From the NCBI GenBank assembly GCA_944363685.1, contig CALVUV010000002.1:1-29841 (forward strand): DNA of 29,841 bases. The letters run 5' to 3'. This stretch comes from an uncultured Bacilli bacterium. Its GTDB lineage: Bacteria; Bacillota_I; Bacilli_A; RF39; UBA660. Of the stretch, positions 1 through 7,610 are shown piece by piece. Position numbers and translations under genes: made by a program. The notes below the pieces were generated by a model. It worked only from the letters and a program-made list of their open reading frames with translations, was not told the origin of the DNA and ran no database searches. Positions within the stretch are counted from its first letter, which is position 1. Each line of letters starts with the position of its first letter.

Positions 1-216
1 TTATTTATTAGTATAACTTCCGCTAACTTGATTTAATCCGTTTTGTACTAAACGTCTAGTGATTTCACCACCAACTGTACCGTTAGCACGGCTAGTAGCA
101 TCTGGTCCTAAATTAACACCAAATTCATTAGCTATTTCATATTTCATTTTATCAATAGCTTGTTTAGCACCAGGAACTCTCATTTTCATTGAACCAGCGT
201 TCATTTTGTTGTTCAT
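1..216 (-). CDS. Alpha/beta-type small acid-soluble spore protein (SASP)
   Basis: A 71-residue SASP that would coat and protect DNA in the dormant endospore and be degraded at germination. The family signature is clear: EIANEFGVNLGPDATSRANG followed by GGEITRRLV, with the EIANEFGV stretch matching the germination-protease cleavage region. The reading frame can be opened nine bases earlier at a GTG (225), but that codon overlaps the strong ribosome binding site AGGAGGTG (223-230). The ATG at 216, six bases downstream of it, is therefore the start. The gene is monocistronic with a sigma-G-like promoter just upstream. Length and composition are normal for the family. It is the strongest evidence that this organism, or a recent ancestor, sporulates. 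Confidence 0.95.
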   Translation of the reverse strand: MNNKMNAGSMKMRVPGAKQAIDKMKYEIANEFGVNLGPDATSRANGTVGGEITRRLVQNGLNQVSGSYTNK

Positions 217-237
217 TTGTTTCACCTCCTACACTAG

Positions 238-267
238 TAGAATGTGAAGTTTTTTTAATTTCATACA
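238..267 (-). promoter_or_regulatory. Sigma-G-like forespore promoter of the SASP gene
   Basis: On the minus strand TGTATG (262-267) is followed after 17 bases by CATTCTA (238-244). The -10 fits the published sigma-G consensus CATWHTA and the -35 core GTATG fits GHATR; the usual spacer is 17-18. It ends about 20 bases before the start codon of a SASP gene, the classic sigma-G target. Confidence 0.65.
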
Positions 268-290
268 TTTTTTTTATTGGTAATTTTTAC

Positions 291-1466
291 CTAAAGAATA
301 TTTTCATAATTTTTTTCTTCTTTATAGATAAAAGTACTATCTATTGTTTCTTTTAAAATCTCTTCAAAATCTATTTTTTCTTCTTCTTTTAGAGTCTCAT
401 CTAAACTTGGATTAATAATTGGATGTTTAGGAACAAAGACAGTACAACAATCTTCATAAGGTAATATGCTTGTATTATAAGTATCTATTTTTTTAGCAAT
501 ATCTATTATCTCTAATTTATCTAGACATGCAACTGGTCTAATTACTGGTATATTAGTAACATTATTTATTACATACATGCTATTTAGTGTTTGAGATGCT
601 ACTTGTCCAATAGATTCACCATTGATTATAACTTTAGCATTATATTTTTTACATAAAGCGGACATTATTCTATACATCATTCTTCTCATAATAGTAATAA
701 CATAATTAGGAGAAACATTTTTATAAATTTCTTCTTGTATTTTAGTAAATGGTACTATATATAAATTAACATCATTTGTATAAACTTTTAATTTATTTAC
801 TAAAGTTATTACTTTTTCTCTAGCTTCTAAACTAGTATGAGGTATCGCTTCAAAATATACGGCATCTACTTTAATTCCCCTTTTCATGGCAAGAAATCCT
901 GCAACAGGTGAATCTATTCCTCCACTTAACATTAATAGTCCTTTGCCTTGAATACCACTAGGATATCCACCAAGTCCATTATATTCATTATAATAAATAT
1001 AAGTGTTTTTTTCTCTTATTTCTACATGAATAATGACTTCTGGATTATTAACATCTACTTTAATATTATCCTTATTTTTTAAAACTATACCACCAAATAT
1101 TCTTGATAATTCCATACTTGTTTTAGGAAAAGATTTATCACTTCTTTTAGTTTCAACTTTGAATGTTTTAAAGTTTTGTAATTTAACTGTTTTAATTAAT
1201 TCATCTTTAATAGAGTTCATATCACTATTAGTAACATAGGCAATATGGTATTTATGTATACCAAATATTTCATGAATTCTATTTATAATAGAATCTTCAT
1301 CTTCTATATTATAATGGATATACATTCTAGATAAATCTTTTTCTATTATAATATCTTGGTCTTTTAATTTATTTTCTATATTTTTTGTTAATGTTTTAAC
1401 AAAAAAATTACGATTACCTTTTTTTGTAGTTAATTCTCCATATTTAATTAGTATTACTTTTTCCAC
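291..1466 (-). CDS. thiI: tRNA 4-thiouridine synthetase ThiI
   Basis: ThiI adenylates U8 of tRNA and transfers sulfur to make 4-thiouridine; in many bacteria it also supplies sulfur for the thiamine thiazole. The 391-residue protein has an N-terminal ferredoxin-like/THUMP region (to about residue 165) and a PP-loop ATPase with SGGIDSP at 181-187. As in Bacillus, there is no C-terminal rhodanese domain, so a dedicated cysteine desulfurase must supply sulfur; the enzyme at 2580-3680 in the same operon is the obvious partner. The start is GTG, with AGGAGGAG six bases upstream. It ends with TAG. It is the last gene of its operon, and the 81-base gap before it follows a broken nuclease gene. Confidence 0.95.
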   Translation of the reverse strand: MEKVILIKYGELTTKKGNRNFFVKTLTKNIENKLKDQDIIIEKDLSRMYIHYNIEDEDSIINRIHEIFGIHKYHIAYVTNSDMNSIKDELIKTVKLQNFKTFKVETKRSDKSFPKTSMELSRIFGGIVLKNKDNIKVDVNNPEVIIHVEIREKNTYIYYNEYNGLGGYPSGIQGKGLLMLSGGIDSPVAGFLAMKRGIKVDAVYFEAIPHTSLEAREKVITLVNKLKVYTNDVNLYIVPFTKIQEEIYKNVSPNYVITIMRRMMYRIMSALCKKYNAKVIINGESIGQVASQTLNSMYVINNVTNIPVIRPVACLDKLEIIDIAKKIDTYNTSILPYEDCCTVFVPKHPIINPSLDETLKEEEKIDFEEILKETIDSTFIYKEEKNYENIL

Positions 1467-1547
1467 TTTTTTCTCCTCCTATTACTATTTTTTGCACCTT
1501 TTCACACTTTTTAGTAATAACTTCTTTTCTTAATATTTTAAAGCAAA

Positions 1548-2570
1548 TTATTTTAATAATTCTATATTTCTCTTTTCTTCTTCTACAGCATTTATTAATT
1601 CTTGTTCTGTAGGCATATGTAATTTATATTCTGTAGAAAATATCGTTTCATTATCTTCAGGAAGTGTATAGTTAACAATAGTTTTATTTTTATCAGTACT
1701 TAAAAGTATTCCTATCGTTTTATTTTCATCTTTACTTTTAATATCTCTATCATAATAATTTACATACATCTGCATCTATCCTATATCTTGATGTGTTACT
1801 TTACCTATTTTTAAATCTATAATAACAAAACATTTTAAAATTCTATTATAAAACACTAAATCAGGGTAAAAGTGTTCTTCTCCTAGGGTTATTCTAACCT
1901 GACTACCAACAAACATAAAACCTTTACCTAATTCTAATAGGAATTCCTTTAAGTGTTCTAAGATGTTTTTCTCTAAATCAGATTCTAAATAATCAGTATT
2001 TTCTTTAATATCAAGGAACTCTAAAACAAAAGGATCTTTTATTAAATCTTTACTTTCTTTTATTATTTGCCCTTTTTCTATTAATTCTTTTTTCTTACTT
2101 TTATCAGACGATAAAAGTAGTCTTTCATATAATAGAGAATTTATTTGTCTTTGTAATTCTCTAACACTCCATCTTGAATTAATGCATTCATTTAAATAAA
2201 AATTACGTTTAGCATCCTCATCAATTTTAATTAATTCTAAATAATGTGACCAACTTAATTTGGCAGACACTGTCTTCCAAATTGGATAAGTCAGATAAAA
2301 TTTTCTCATAGTCCTTAAATTTCTTGATGAGAAGCCTTTACCAAATTCATTAGTTAATTTCTTAGATAATTTATCTAAAATGCTATCTCCATAAGATGCT
2401 CTTTTATCACCTTTTTGAATATCCATAATAATTTTACCAATATTCCAATATAGATTAAGCATTTCTATATTAACAGTAGTATATACTTTATTTCTTGCAT
2501 TAATTGCTAATTCTTTAATGTTATCATAAATATTATTAATTTCAGTTTCTTCTATTAATTCTGTAGTCAT
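1548..2570 (-). pseudogene. DUF1016 (YhcG-type) PDDEXK nuclease, split by an in-frame amber codon
   Basis: The first 264 codons give a DUF1016 N-terminal helical domain followed by the PDDEXK core: FYPDLVF (Asp237) and IDLKIGK (Asp252, Lys254). The frame then hits TAG at 1776-1778, right after THQDIG. The same frame continues with MQMYVNYYDR and runs 75 more codons to TAA. Intact relatives read HQD-L/I-G-Q-MQMYVNYYDR as I recall them, so a glutamine codon appears to have become TAG. No other damage is visible, so the lesion looks recent, or is read through, or is a sequencing error. The predicted catalytic residues lie upstream of the stop. The ribosome binding site AAGGAGGCTT overlaps the desulfurase stop codon. 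Family members are linked to restriction or defence loci, but no such partner is here. Confidence 0.85.
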
Positions 2571-2579
2571 AAGCCTCCT

Positions 2580-3680
2580 TTACAAAATTTCTTTTAATAT
2601 TTTTATAAATTCTTTCGCTTCTTCCATAGTACTGTCTTTAGATAAAGAGAGTCTTAATGATGTCTTAGATATTTCTTTATCTTTTGTTAATAGATAGATA
2701 CTTTTAGAATAATCTTCTTTAGAAGAACATGCTGTTTTAGTAGATAAGTAGACATCATAAGATTCTAATTTATGTATCATTGTCTCTGGTTTAATACCTT
2801 TAATACTAAAATTTAAGATATAAGGAGAGGAATCTACTTTAGAGTTTATAGTAACATTATCTAACTTACTTAACTCATTTCTTAAGTATTTATTAATCTC
2901 TTTTACTTTTAGATATGCTTTAGGTTGTTCTTCTAATGCTAAACGTAGGGCTTTGGCAAAAGATGCTATTAAAGGTAAAGCTGGTGTTCCTGCTCTATAA
3001 ATTGTTTGACTTTCACCACCATTAATTATTGGGGATAAGTTTATCCTTTCTTTTTTTATTAGAATTGCAATTCCTTTAAGTCCATTAAATTTATGTGCTG
3101 ATGCGGAAAATAAGTCTACATTAGTTAAATTTACATCTATTTTAGTTAAACTTTGAGTGCCATCTACATGAAATATTGCTTTACTATTTTCTTTAATAAT
3201 TTTACCTATAGTATCTATATCTTCTATTATACCTAATTCACTGTTTACATGATGAATAGAAACTAGCACTGGATCTAGTTTTAACTTTTCTTTTAAATCA
3301 TCAATATCTATATGATAGTTATCATCTAATTTTAAGTTAATAATTTCTACATTCTTTAAATTGGTTAAAGTATTAGTAATTGATGGATGCTCTAAAATAG
3401 TAGTAAGTATTATCCTTTTTCTATTAGGATAAGCATCTAATACTCCTTTAATTGCTAAATTATTAGATTCACTGCTACTACTTGTAAATATTACTTCATC
3501 TTCTTTTACTTTAAGTAGGTCTGCTACTTGTTTAACACTGGCATTCATTAATTTCTTACTTGCAAAACCAAGTTTATGAATAGAGTTGGCATTACCAATA
3601 TATTCTTTAGATACTTTAACAAAAGTATCTAATACTCCCTCTCTCACTTTAGTTGTTGCAGCATTATCAAAATATATCAT
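2580..3680 (-). CDS. Cysteine desulfurase, NifS/NifZ-type partner of ThiI
   Basis: A PLP enzyme that takes sulfur from cysteine as an enzyme persulfide and passes it on, here most likely to ThiI (known for the Bacillus nifZ-thiI pair; inferred here). Visible features are the N-terminus MIYFDNAATT, the PLP-stacking His in LEHPS, Asp-Gln in HVDGTQS, the Schiff-base Lys197 in SASAHKFNG and the catalytic Cys318 in TKTACSSKE. The loop normally read TSGGTESNN is TSSSSESNN. The frame opens seven codons earlier, but the ATG at 3680 gives the standard start and has AAGGGTGAT just upstream, inside the end of the preceding gene, only one base after its stop. The two are therefore probably translationally coupled. 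Length is 366 residues. Confidence 0.92.
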   Translation of the reverse strand: MIYFDNAATTKVREGVLDTFVKVSKEYIGNANSIHKLGFASKKLMNASVKQVADLLKVKEDEVIFTSSSSESNNLAIKGVLDAYPNRKRIILTTILEHPSITNTLTNLKNVEIINLKLDDNYHIDIDDLKEKLKLDPVLVSIHHVNSELGIIEDIDTIGKIIKENSKAIFHVDGTQSLTKIDVNLTNVDLFSASAHKFNGLKGIAILIKKERINLSPIINGGESQTIYRAGTPALPLIASFAKALRLALEEQPKAYLKVKEINKYLRNELSKLDNVTINSKVDSSPYILNFSIKGIKPETMIHKLESYDVYLSTKTACSSKEDYSKSIYLLTKDKEISKTSLRLSLSKDSTMEEAKEFIKILKEIL

Positions 3681-3681
3681 A

Positions 3682-3915
3682 TTAATCACCCTTTTTATCA
3701 ATTATATCATATTTTGTTTTAGTTAATAGTCTTTTAGTTTTACAATAATCATATTTTTCATTAAATGTCTTAGATATTATGTAAGCGACATCATAAATAT
3801 CTAGATTAAGTAAGTAATTATGTTTTATAAGATATCTTTTTATGTTTCTAATGTGAAGCGACGATAATAATACTATTAATTCCTCTATATTATCATTTTC
3901 TTTAATTTTTTTCAT
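3682..3915 (-). CDS. Small unknown protein leading the desulfurase-thiI operon
   Basis: A 77-residue basic protein I do not recognise. It has an acidic start, a predicted helical middle (LIVLLSSLHIRNIKRYLIKH) and a Lys/Arg-rich tail with one cysteine. It has a good ribosome binding site (AGGAGGGAC before the ATG at 3915). Its TAA ends one base before the desulfurase ATG, so translation of the two is likely coupled. It may be a small regulator or adaptor of the sulfur-transfer genes, but nothing in the sequence shows that. The tandem repeat at 3973-4052 lies immediately upstream. Confidence 0.7.
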   Translation of the reverse strand: MKKIKENDNIEELIVLLSSLHIRNIKRYLIKHNYLLNLDIYDVAYIISKTFNEKYDYCKTKRLLTKTKYDIIDKKGD

Positions 3916-3972
3916 AGTCCCTCCTGGTTAAGTAACTATACTACTCTTATTTTAATTAAAAGGCAAGGAGAA

Positions 3973-4052
3973 TTTCAGCTTTTCAGCTTTTCAGCTTTTC
4001 AACTTTTCAGCATTTCAACTTTTTAGCTTTTCAACTTTTCAGCATTTCAGCA
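3973..4052. repeat. Ten-copy degenerate 8-bp tandem repeat
   Basis: Ten uninterrupted 8-base units on the plus strand. Most read TTTCAGCT, TTTCAACT or TTTCAGCA, and one reads TTTTAGCT. Read on the minus strand the units are AGCTGAAA or AGTTGAAA. The array sits between the terminator of the pcrA-ligA operon and the first gene of the desulfurase-thiI operon, 58 bases from that gene's start. Units vary at the fourth, sixth and eighth positions but never in length. Confidence 0.93.
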
Positions 4053-4058
4053 TTTTAA

Positions 4059-4086
4059 AAGTTTTGTAATTTTACTTACAAAACTT
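4059..4086 (-). terminator. Terminator of the pcrA-ligA operon
   Basis: Perfect 11-bp stem (4059-4069 with 4076-4086) and a 6-base loop, overlapping the stop codon of the last gene of the operon. On the minus strand the stem ends in CTT and runs into TTAAAA. Confidence 0.75.
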
Positions 4087-4669
4087 ATTCTGCAAATGCA
4101 TTAGAAATAGTTATAGTTTTATTATCATATTTATTTACAATACCTATAATACTAACAGGAGCATTTTTATTAAATTTAAAAGTTTCAGAAATAACTTCAG
4201 CTTTTACGGTTAAATTATATTTTCCATCAGCATCTTCATAAGTTAAAGTTAAAGTTTTATTACTCTTATCTACTTTTTTGATAGTACCTGTCAATCTAAT
4301 AAATTCATCAATATGATTATTATTATCATTAATAATAGAAAAGGCTAAGTCTTCTAAAGTATAGTTAGTGGGTGTTGTATCATACTTTATAGACCATGAA
4401 CCTATAATAGTATCACGTCTACCTATCTTTTGATTATATTTAATTACTTTATACCCTAATCCATAATATTCTTTAGTACCACCATCATCATAGACTTTTG
4501 TTCTAATGGCAAGAAATGGTCCAACATGGGCTTTTGATACTAAGAGAATATCTAATGTTATAAGTAATCCTATTACTATAATAGCAATCATAACAATAGT
4601 AGATATTTTTTTTATTTTTTTCTCTTCTTCTATAGAAATTCCTTCTAATTTTTCTTCTTCTGTTTGCAT
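4085..4669 (-). CDS. Membrane-anchored protein with C-terminal OB-like domain
   Basis: A 194-residue protein with a charged cytoplasmic N-terminus (about 22 residues), one transmembrane helix (about 23-45), a segment with GPFLAIRTKVYDDGGTKEYY, then a C-terminal beta-rich region (about 123-194). That region, starting IRLTGTIKKVD and ending NKTITISNAF, looks like a small OB fold of the tRNA_anti-like kind. The C-terminal part should lie outside the cell. I do not know its function; similar architecture occurs in hypothetical proteins of low-GC Gram-positives. It starts ten bases after the ligA stop and ends the six-gene operon, with a terminator overlapping its stop. Confidence 0.8.
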   Translation of the reverse strand: MQTEEEKLEGISIEEEKKIKKISTIVMIAIIVIGLLITLDILLVSKAHVGPFLAIRTKVYDDGGTKEYYGLGYKVIKYNQKIGRRDTIIGSWSIKYDTTPTNYTLEDLAFSIINDNNNHIDEFIRLTGTIKKVDKSNKTLTLTYEDADGKYNLTVKAEVISETFKFNKNAPVSIIGIVNKYDNKTITISNAFAE

Positions 4670-4679
4670 TATAACACCC

Positions 4680-6677
4680 CTAACTATTTATCTTTTCTAA
4701 AAAATCATCTTCAGTCCATATTGGTATGTTTAACTCTTTTGCTTTATCATATTTACTACCAGGACTATCTCCTACAATAACAGCATAAGTTTTCTTAGAT
4801 ACAGAGCCTACTGTTTTACCACCTCTATTTTCTATTAAAACTTTTGCTTCATCTCTTGTTAATTTAGTAAGTGTTCCTGTTAAGACAAAGCTTTTATCAA
4901 GAAAGTCTTCATTAGGATTTAATTCTTCGCCAATGTATTCCATATTAAGACCTAATTCTTTTAGTTCTTCTATTATCTTTATATTATCATCATTATTAAA
5001 ATAATCAACAATATTCTTTGCTATAATAGGTCCAATATCAGGAATCTCTACTAATTCTTCATAGGTAGCCTTACTTAAATTATCCATAGTTTTATAAGTT
5101 TTGGCAAGTATTTTAGCTTTTTCTTTACCTACATTTTTTATGCCTAAACCAAATAAAAGGCGTTCTAAGGAATTAGTTTTACTTATTTCAATAGCATTTA
5201 ATAAATTAGTGACTGATTTTTTACCATATCCTTCTAGTTTGGTTAAGTCATCTTTTTTAGATGATAATCTATAGATATCAGGGATAGTACTTATAAACTT
5301 AAAGTTATATAAGTCTTCCATTAATCTATCCCCTAGGCCATCTATATTCATGGCAGGACGAGAAACAAAATGAATAAAACTTTCTATGTGTCTTGCTGGA
5401 CAATTAGGATTAGGGCAGTAATAGTCTACTTCTCCTTCTTTTTTTATTAGTTTGGTATTACAGATAGGGCAGTTAGTAATCATTTTGAAAGGTATTTCTT
5501 TACCAGTCCTTCTTTCTATTTTAGCTTCTACTACTTCAGGAATAACATCTCCTGCTTTTCTAATAGAAACAGTATCATGTATCATTAGATCTTTTTTTAG
5601 AACATAATCTTCGTTATGAAGAGTCGCTCTACTTATAGTAGAACCCATTAATTGAACGGGATCTAGTATGGCATTAGGAGTTATTCTACCAGTTCTTCCT
5701 ACAGTAAATAATATATCATTTAACTTAGTTAAGACTTCTTCAGCGGGAAATTTATAGGCGATTGCCCACCTAGGCGTTCTTGCAGTAAATCCTAGTGTTT
5801 GTTGGTCTTTAAGATTATCTACTTTAATAACAACACCATCTATATCATATGGTAAATCTTTTCTTATTTCTCCTTTTTCATGAATATAAGCCATTACTTC
5901 ATCTATATTTTTTACTATCCTATTATTAGGATTAGTCTTAAATCCTAAATTCTTCATAAACTCTAAAGCTTCATGATGAGTTTTAATACCAAAGTATTCA
6001 GGATTTGGTAAATGATATAAAAAGGCATCTAAATTACGTTTGGCAGCGACTTTAGAGTCTAGTTGTCTAATTGAACCTGCTGCAGCATTTCGAGGGTTTT
6101 GAAGAGGCTTCTCGCCCTTAGAAATGCGTTCTTTATTAATCTTTTCTAGAGTTTCTTTACTCATATAGATTTCCCCTCTTACTTCAATATCAAGAGGTTG
6201 TTTTAACTTTAAAGGAATACTTTTAATAGTCTTAACATTATGAGTAATATCTTCTCCTACAACACCATTACCTCGAGTCGCTCCTCTTACTAAAACTCCT
6301 TTTTCATATTTTAAAGAAACAGATAAACCATCTATTTTAAGTTCACATACATAGTTAGAATGAACTCCACTATCTTCTATTCGCTTTAGAAAATCTACTA
6401 TTTCATCTTCATTAAAAACATCTCCTAAAGATAACATAGGAATAGCATGTTCTACTTTTTTAAACTCATCTATTACTTCACCACCAATTTTTTTAGTAGG
6501 AGATGTTTCTATAACCCACTCAGGATGTAGTTTTTCAATTGTTTCAAGTTCTCTATAGTAAGCATCATATTCTTGGTCTGTTATTTTAGGATTATCTAAT
6601 ACATAGTAGTCATAAGCAGCATCACTTAATATTTTTATTAGGTAATTCATTCTTTCCTTTGTAATGTTGTTTTCCAT
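4680..6677 (-). CDS. ligA: NAD-dependent DNA ligase LigA
   Basis: Seals nicks during replication and repair using NAD+. At 665 residues it is full length. In order it has the Ia domain with the conserved YYVLDNP/DQEYD motifs, the adenylation domain with catalytic Lys114 in ELKIDG, the OB fold, a four-cysteine zinc finger (CPIC to CPNPNC, about residues 405-430), helix-hairpin-helix repeats (GLGIKNVG, IPDIGPIIA) and a C-terminal BRCT domain (from about 590). AAGGA precedes the ATG. It lies in one operon with pcrA, the linkage known from Bacillus, but here three genes separate them. The stop is TAG, ten bases before the next gene. Confidence 0.97.
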   Translation of the reverse strand: MENNITKERMNYLIKILSDAAYDYYVLDNPKITDQEYDAYYRELETIEKLHPEWVIETSPTKKIGGEVIDEFKKVEHAIPMLSLGDVFNEDEIVDFLKRIEDSGVHSNYVCELKIDGLSVSLKYEKGVLVRGATRGNGVVGEDITHNVKTIKSIPLKLKQPLDIEVRGEIYMSKETLEKINKERISKGEKPLQNPRNAAAGSIRQLDSKVAAKRNLDAFLYHLPNPEYFGIKTHHEALEFMKNLGFKTNPNNRIVKNIDEVMAYIHEKGEIRKDLPYDIDGVVIKVDNLKDQQTLGFTARTPRWAIAYKFPAEEVLTKLNDILFTVGRTGRITPNAILDPVQLMGSTISRATLHNEDYVLKKDLMIHDTVSIRKAGDVIPEVVEAKIERRTGKEIPFKMITNCPICNTKLIKKEGEVDYYCPNPNCPARHIESFIHFVSRPAMNIDGLGDRLMEDLYNFKFISTIPDIYRLSSKKDDLTKLEGYGKKSVTNLLNAIEISKTNSLERLLFGLGIKNVGKEKAKILAKTYKTMDNLSKATYEELVEIPDIGPIIAKNIVDYFNNDDNIKIIEELKELGLNMEYIGEELNPNEDFLDKSFVLTGTLTKLTRDEAKVLIENRGGKTVGSVSKKTYAVIVGDSPGSKYDKAKELNIPIWTEDDFLEKINS

Positions 6678-6692
6678 AGGATTTCCTTCTTT

Positions 6693-7610
6693 CTAAATGT
6701 TTTTCCACAATGACTGTGGATAAATTCCTTCTTCAGTTAATTCTTTTACTGCTTTTTTAACAGTAGTTATATCTTCCTTATATGTTATTCCATACCAAGT
6801 AGAGGTAGTTTCTATAGCATCTATTGTTTTAATATTTTTTCTTAAACATAAATCTAGTATATCAGGAATACCAAATTCTAAATCAGCCAAATTCTTTTGA
6901 TGAAGTGATAAAAACAAGTCCAATTCTTCTCCTATTATTTTAAAGATATCAGGAGAAAACAATAATAAATTCATACTTACTTTAGTATCTTCATCTATTT
7001 GATTTGCAATATTTGTATTTAGCGGTGCTGCTAGTATTTTATTTTTTCTTTTTACTACTCTACTTTCTGTGATTTTTAATAATTTATTGTCGGAGCTTAT
7101 TTCACAAATACCTCTTTTAGTTTCCCCATGGGGACTTAGAGTATTATTTATTTTGTACGTTATGATACCATAATGGTTATAAATAATATTATTTAAGTAA
7201 TTATAAGCTTTGAAAAAAGCATCTCTTCCATAAAAATCATCAGCATTGATAACTGCGAAAGGTTCATCTATTTTATCTTTAGCACAGTATATAGCATAAG
7301 CGGTACCTAAAGGTTTAGTTCTTTTCTTCACTATATTTTTATATTTAGTAGGAATATAATCCATATTTTGAAAAACATATTCAACTTTAATAAATGGTTC
7401 AATTCTACTTCCAATAGTTTCTTTAAATTTATCATATATTTCTTCTTTTATAATAAATACTACTTTAGTAAATCCTGACTTAATAGCATCATAAATTGAA
7501 TAGTCAATAATATATTCATCATGAGGTCCTATTTTCTCTAATTGTTTAAAACCACCAAATCTGGTGCCAAGACCTGCTGCCATTATTAATAATGTTTTAT
7601 CTTTTTTCAT
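6693..7610 (-). CDS. Sugar-phosphate nucleotidyltransferase, paralogue 2
   Basis: Probable sugar-1-phosphate nucleotidyltransferase (GT-A, NTP_transferase family), about 305 residues. The nucleotide-binding loop reads LLIMAAGLGTRFGGFKQLEK, and INADDFYG carries the metal-binding aspartates. It is a clear paralogue of the upstream gene, with the same KKRTKPLGTAYAIYCAKDKI block and the same WYG.TYKED C-terminal motif. The substrate cannot be read from sequence. The frame opens four codons earlier, but the ATG at 7610 fits the GGGAGG site and the paralogue's start. It overlaps the upstream stop by four bases (ATGA), so the pair is translationally coupled. The residue between the RFGG motif and the conserved KQ is Phe rather than the Leu of paralogue 1. 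Confidence 0.85.
   Translation of the reverse strand: MKKDKTLLIMAAGLGTRFGGFKQLEKIGPHDEYIIDYSIYDAIKSGFTKVVFIIKEEIYDKFKETIGSRIEPFIKVEYVFQNMDYIPTKYKNIVKKRTKPLGTAYAIYCAKDKIDEPFAVINADDFYGRDAFFKAYNYLNNIIYNHYGIITYKINNTLSPHGETKRGICEISSDNKLLKITESRVVKRKNKILAAPLNTNIANQIDEDTKVSMNLLLFSPDIFKIIGEELDLFLSLHQKNLADLEFGIPDILDLCLRKNIKTIDAIETTSTWYGITYKEDITTVKKAVKELTEEGIYPQSLWKNI

Noticed and set aside
279..291. Hairpin GGTAATTTTTACC as terminator of thiI
   Set aside because: The stem is only 5 bp, and on the minus strand it is followed by A-runs rather than T-runs.
1467..1547. Riboswitch or T-box before thiI
   Set aside because: Only a 7-bp ATTACTA/TAGTAAT pairing is visible in 81 bases; too short, with no recognisable aptamer motif.
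1776..1778. TAG recoded as glutamine throughout the genome
   Set aside because: TAG is the stop for thiI, ligA, both pilin-like genes and one nucleotidyltransferase, giving normal family lengths. Readthrough would meet another stop within a few codons where I checked, so this is not strict proof, but a local lesion is simpler.
3973..4052. CRISPR array
   Set aside because: Units are 8 bases with no spacers and no cas gene nearby; it is a simple tandem repeat.
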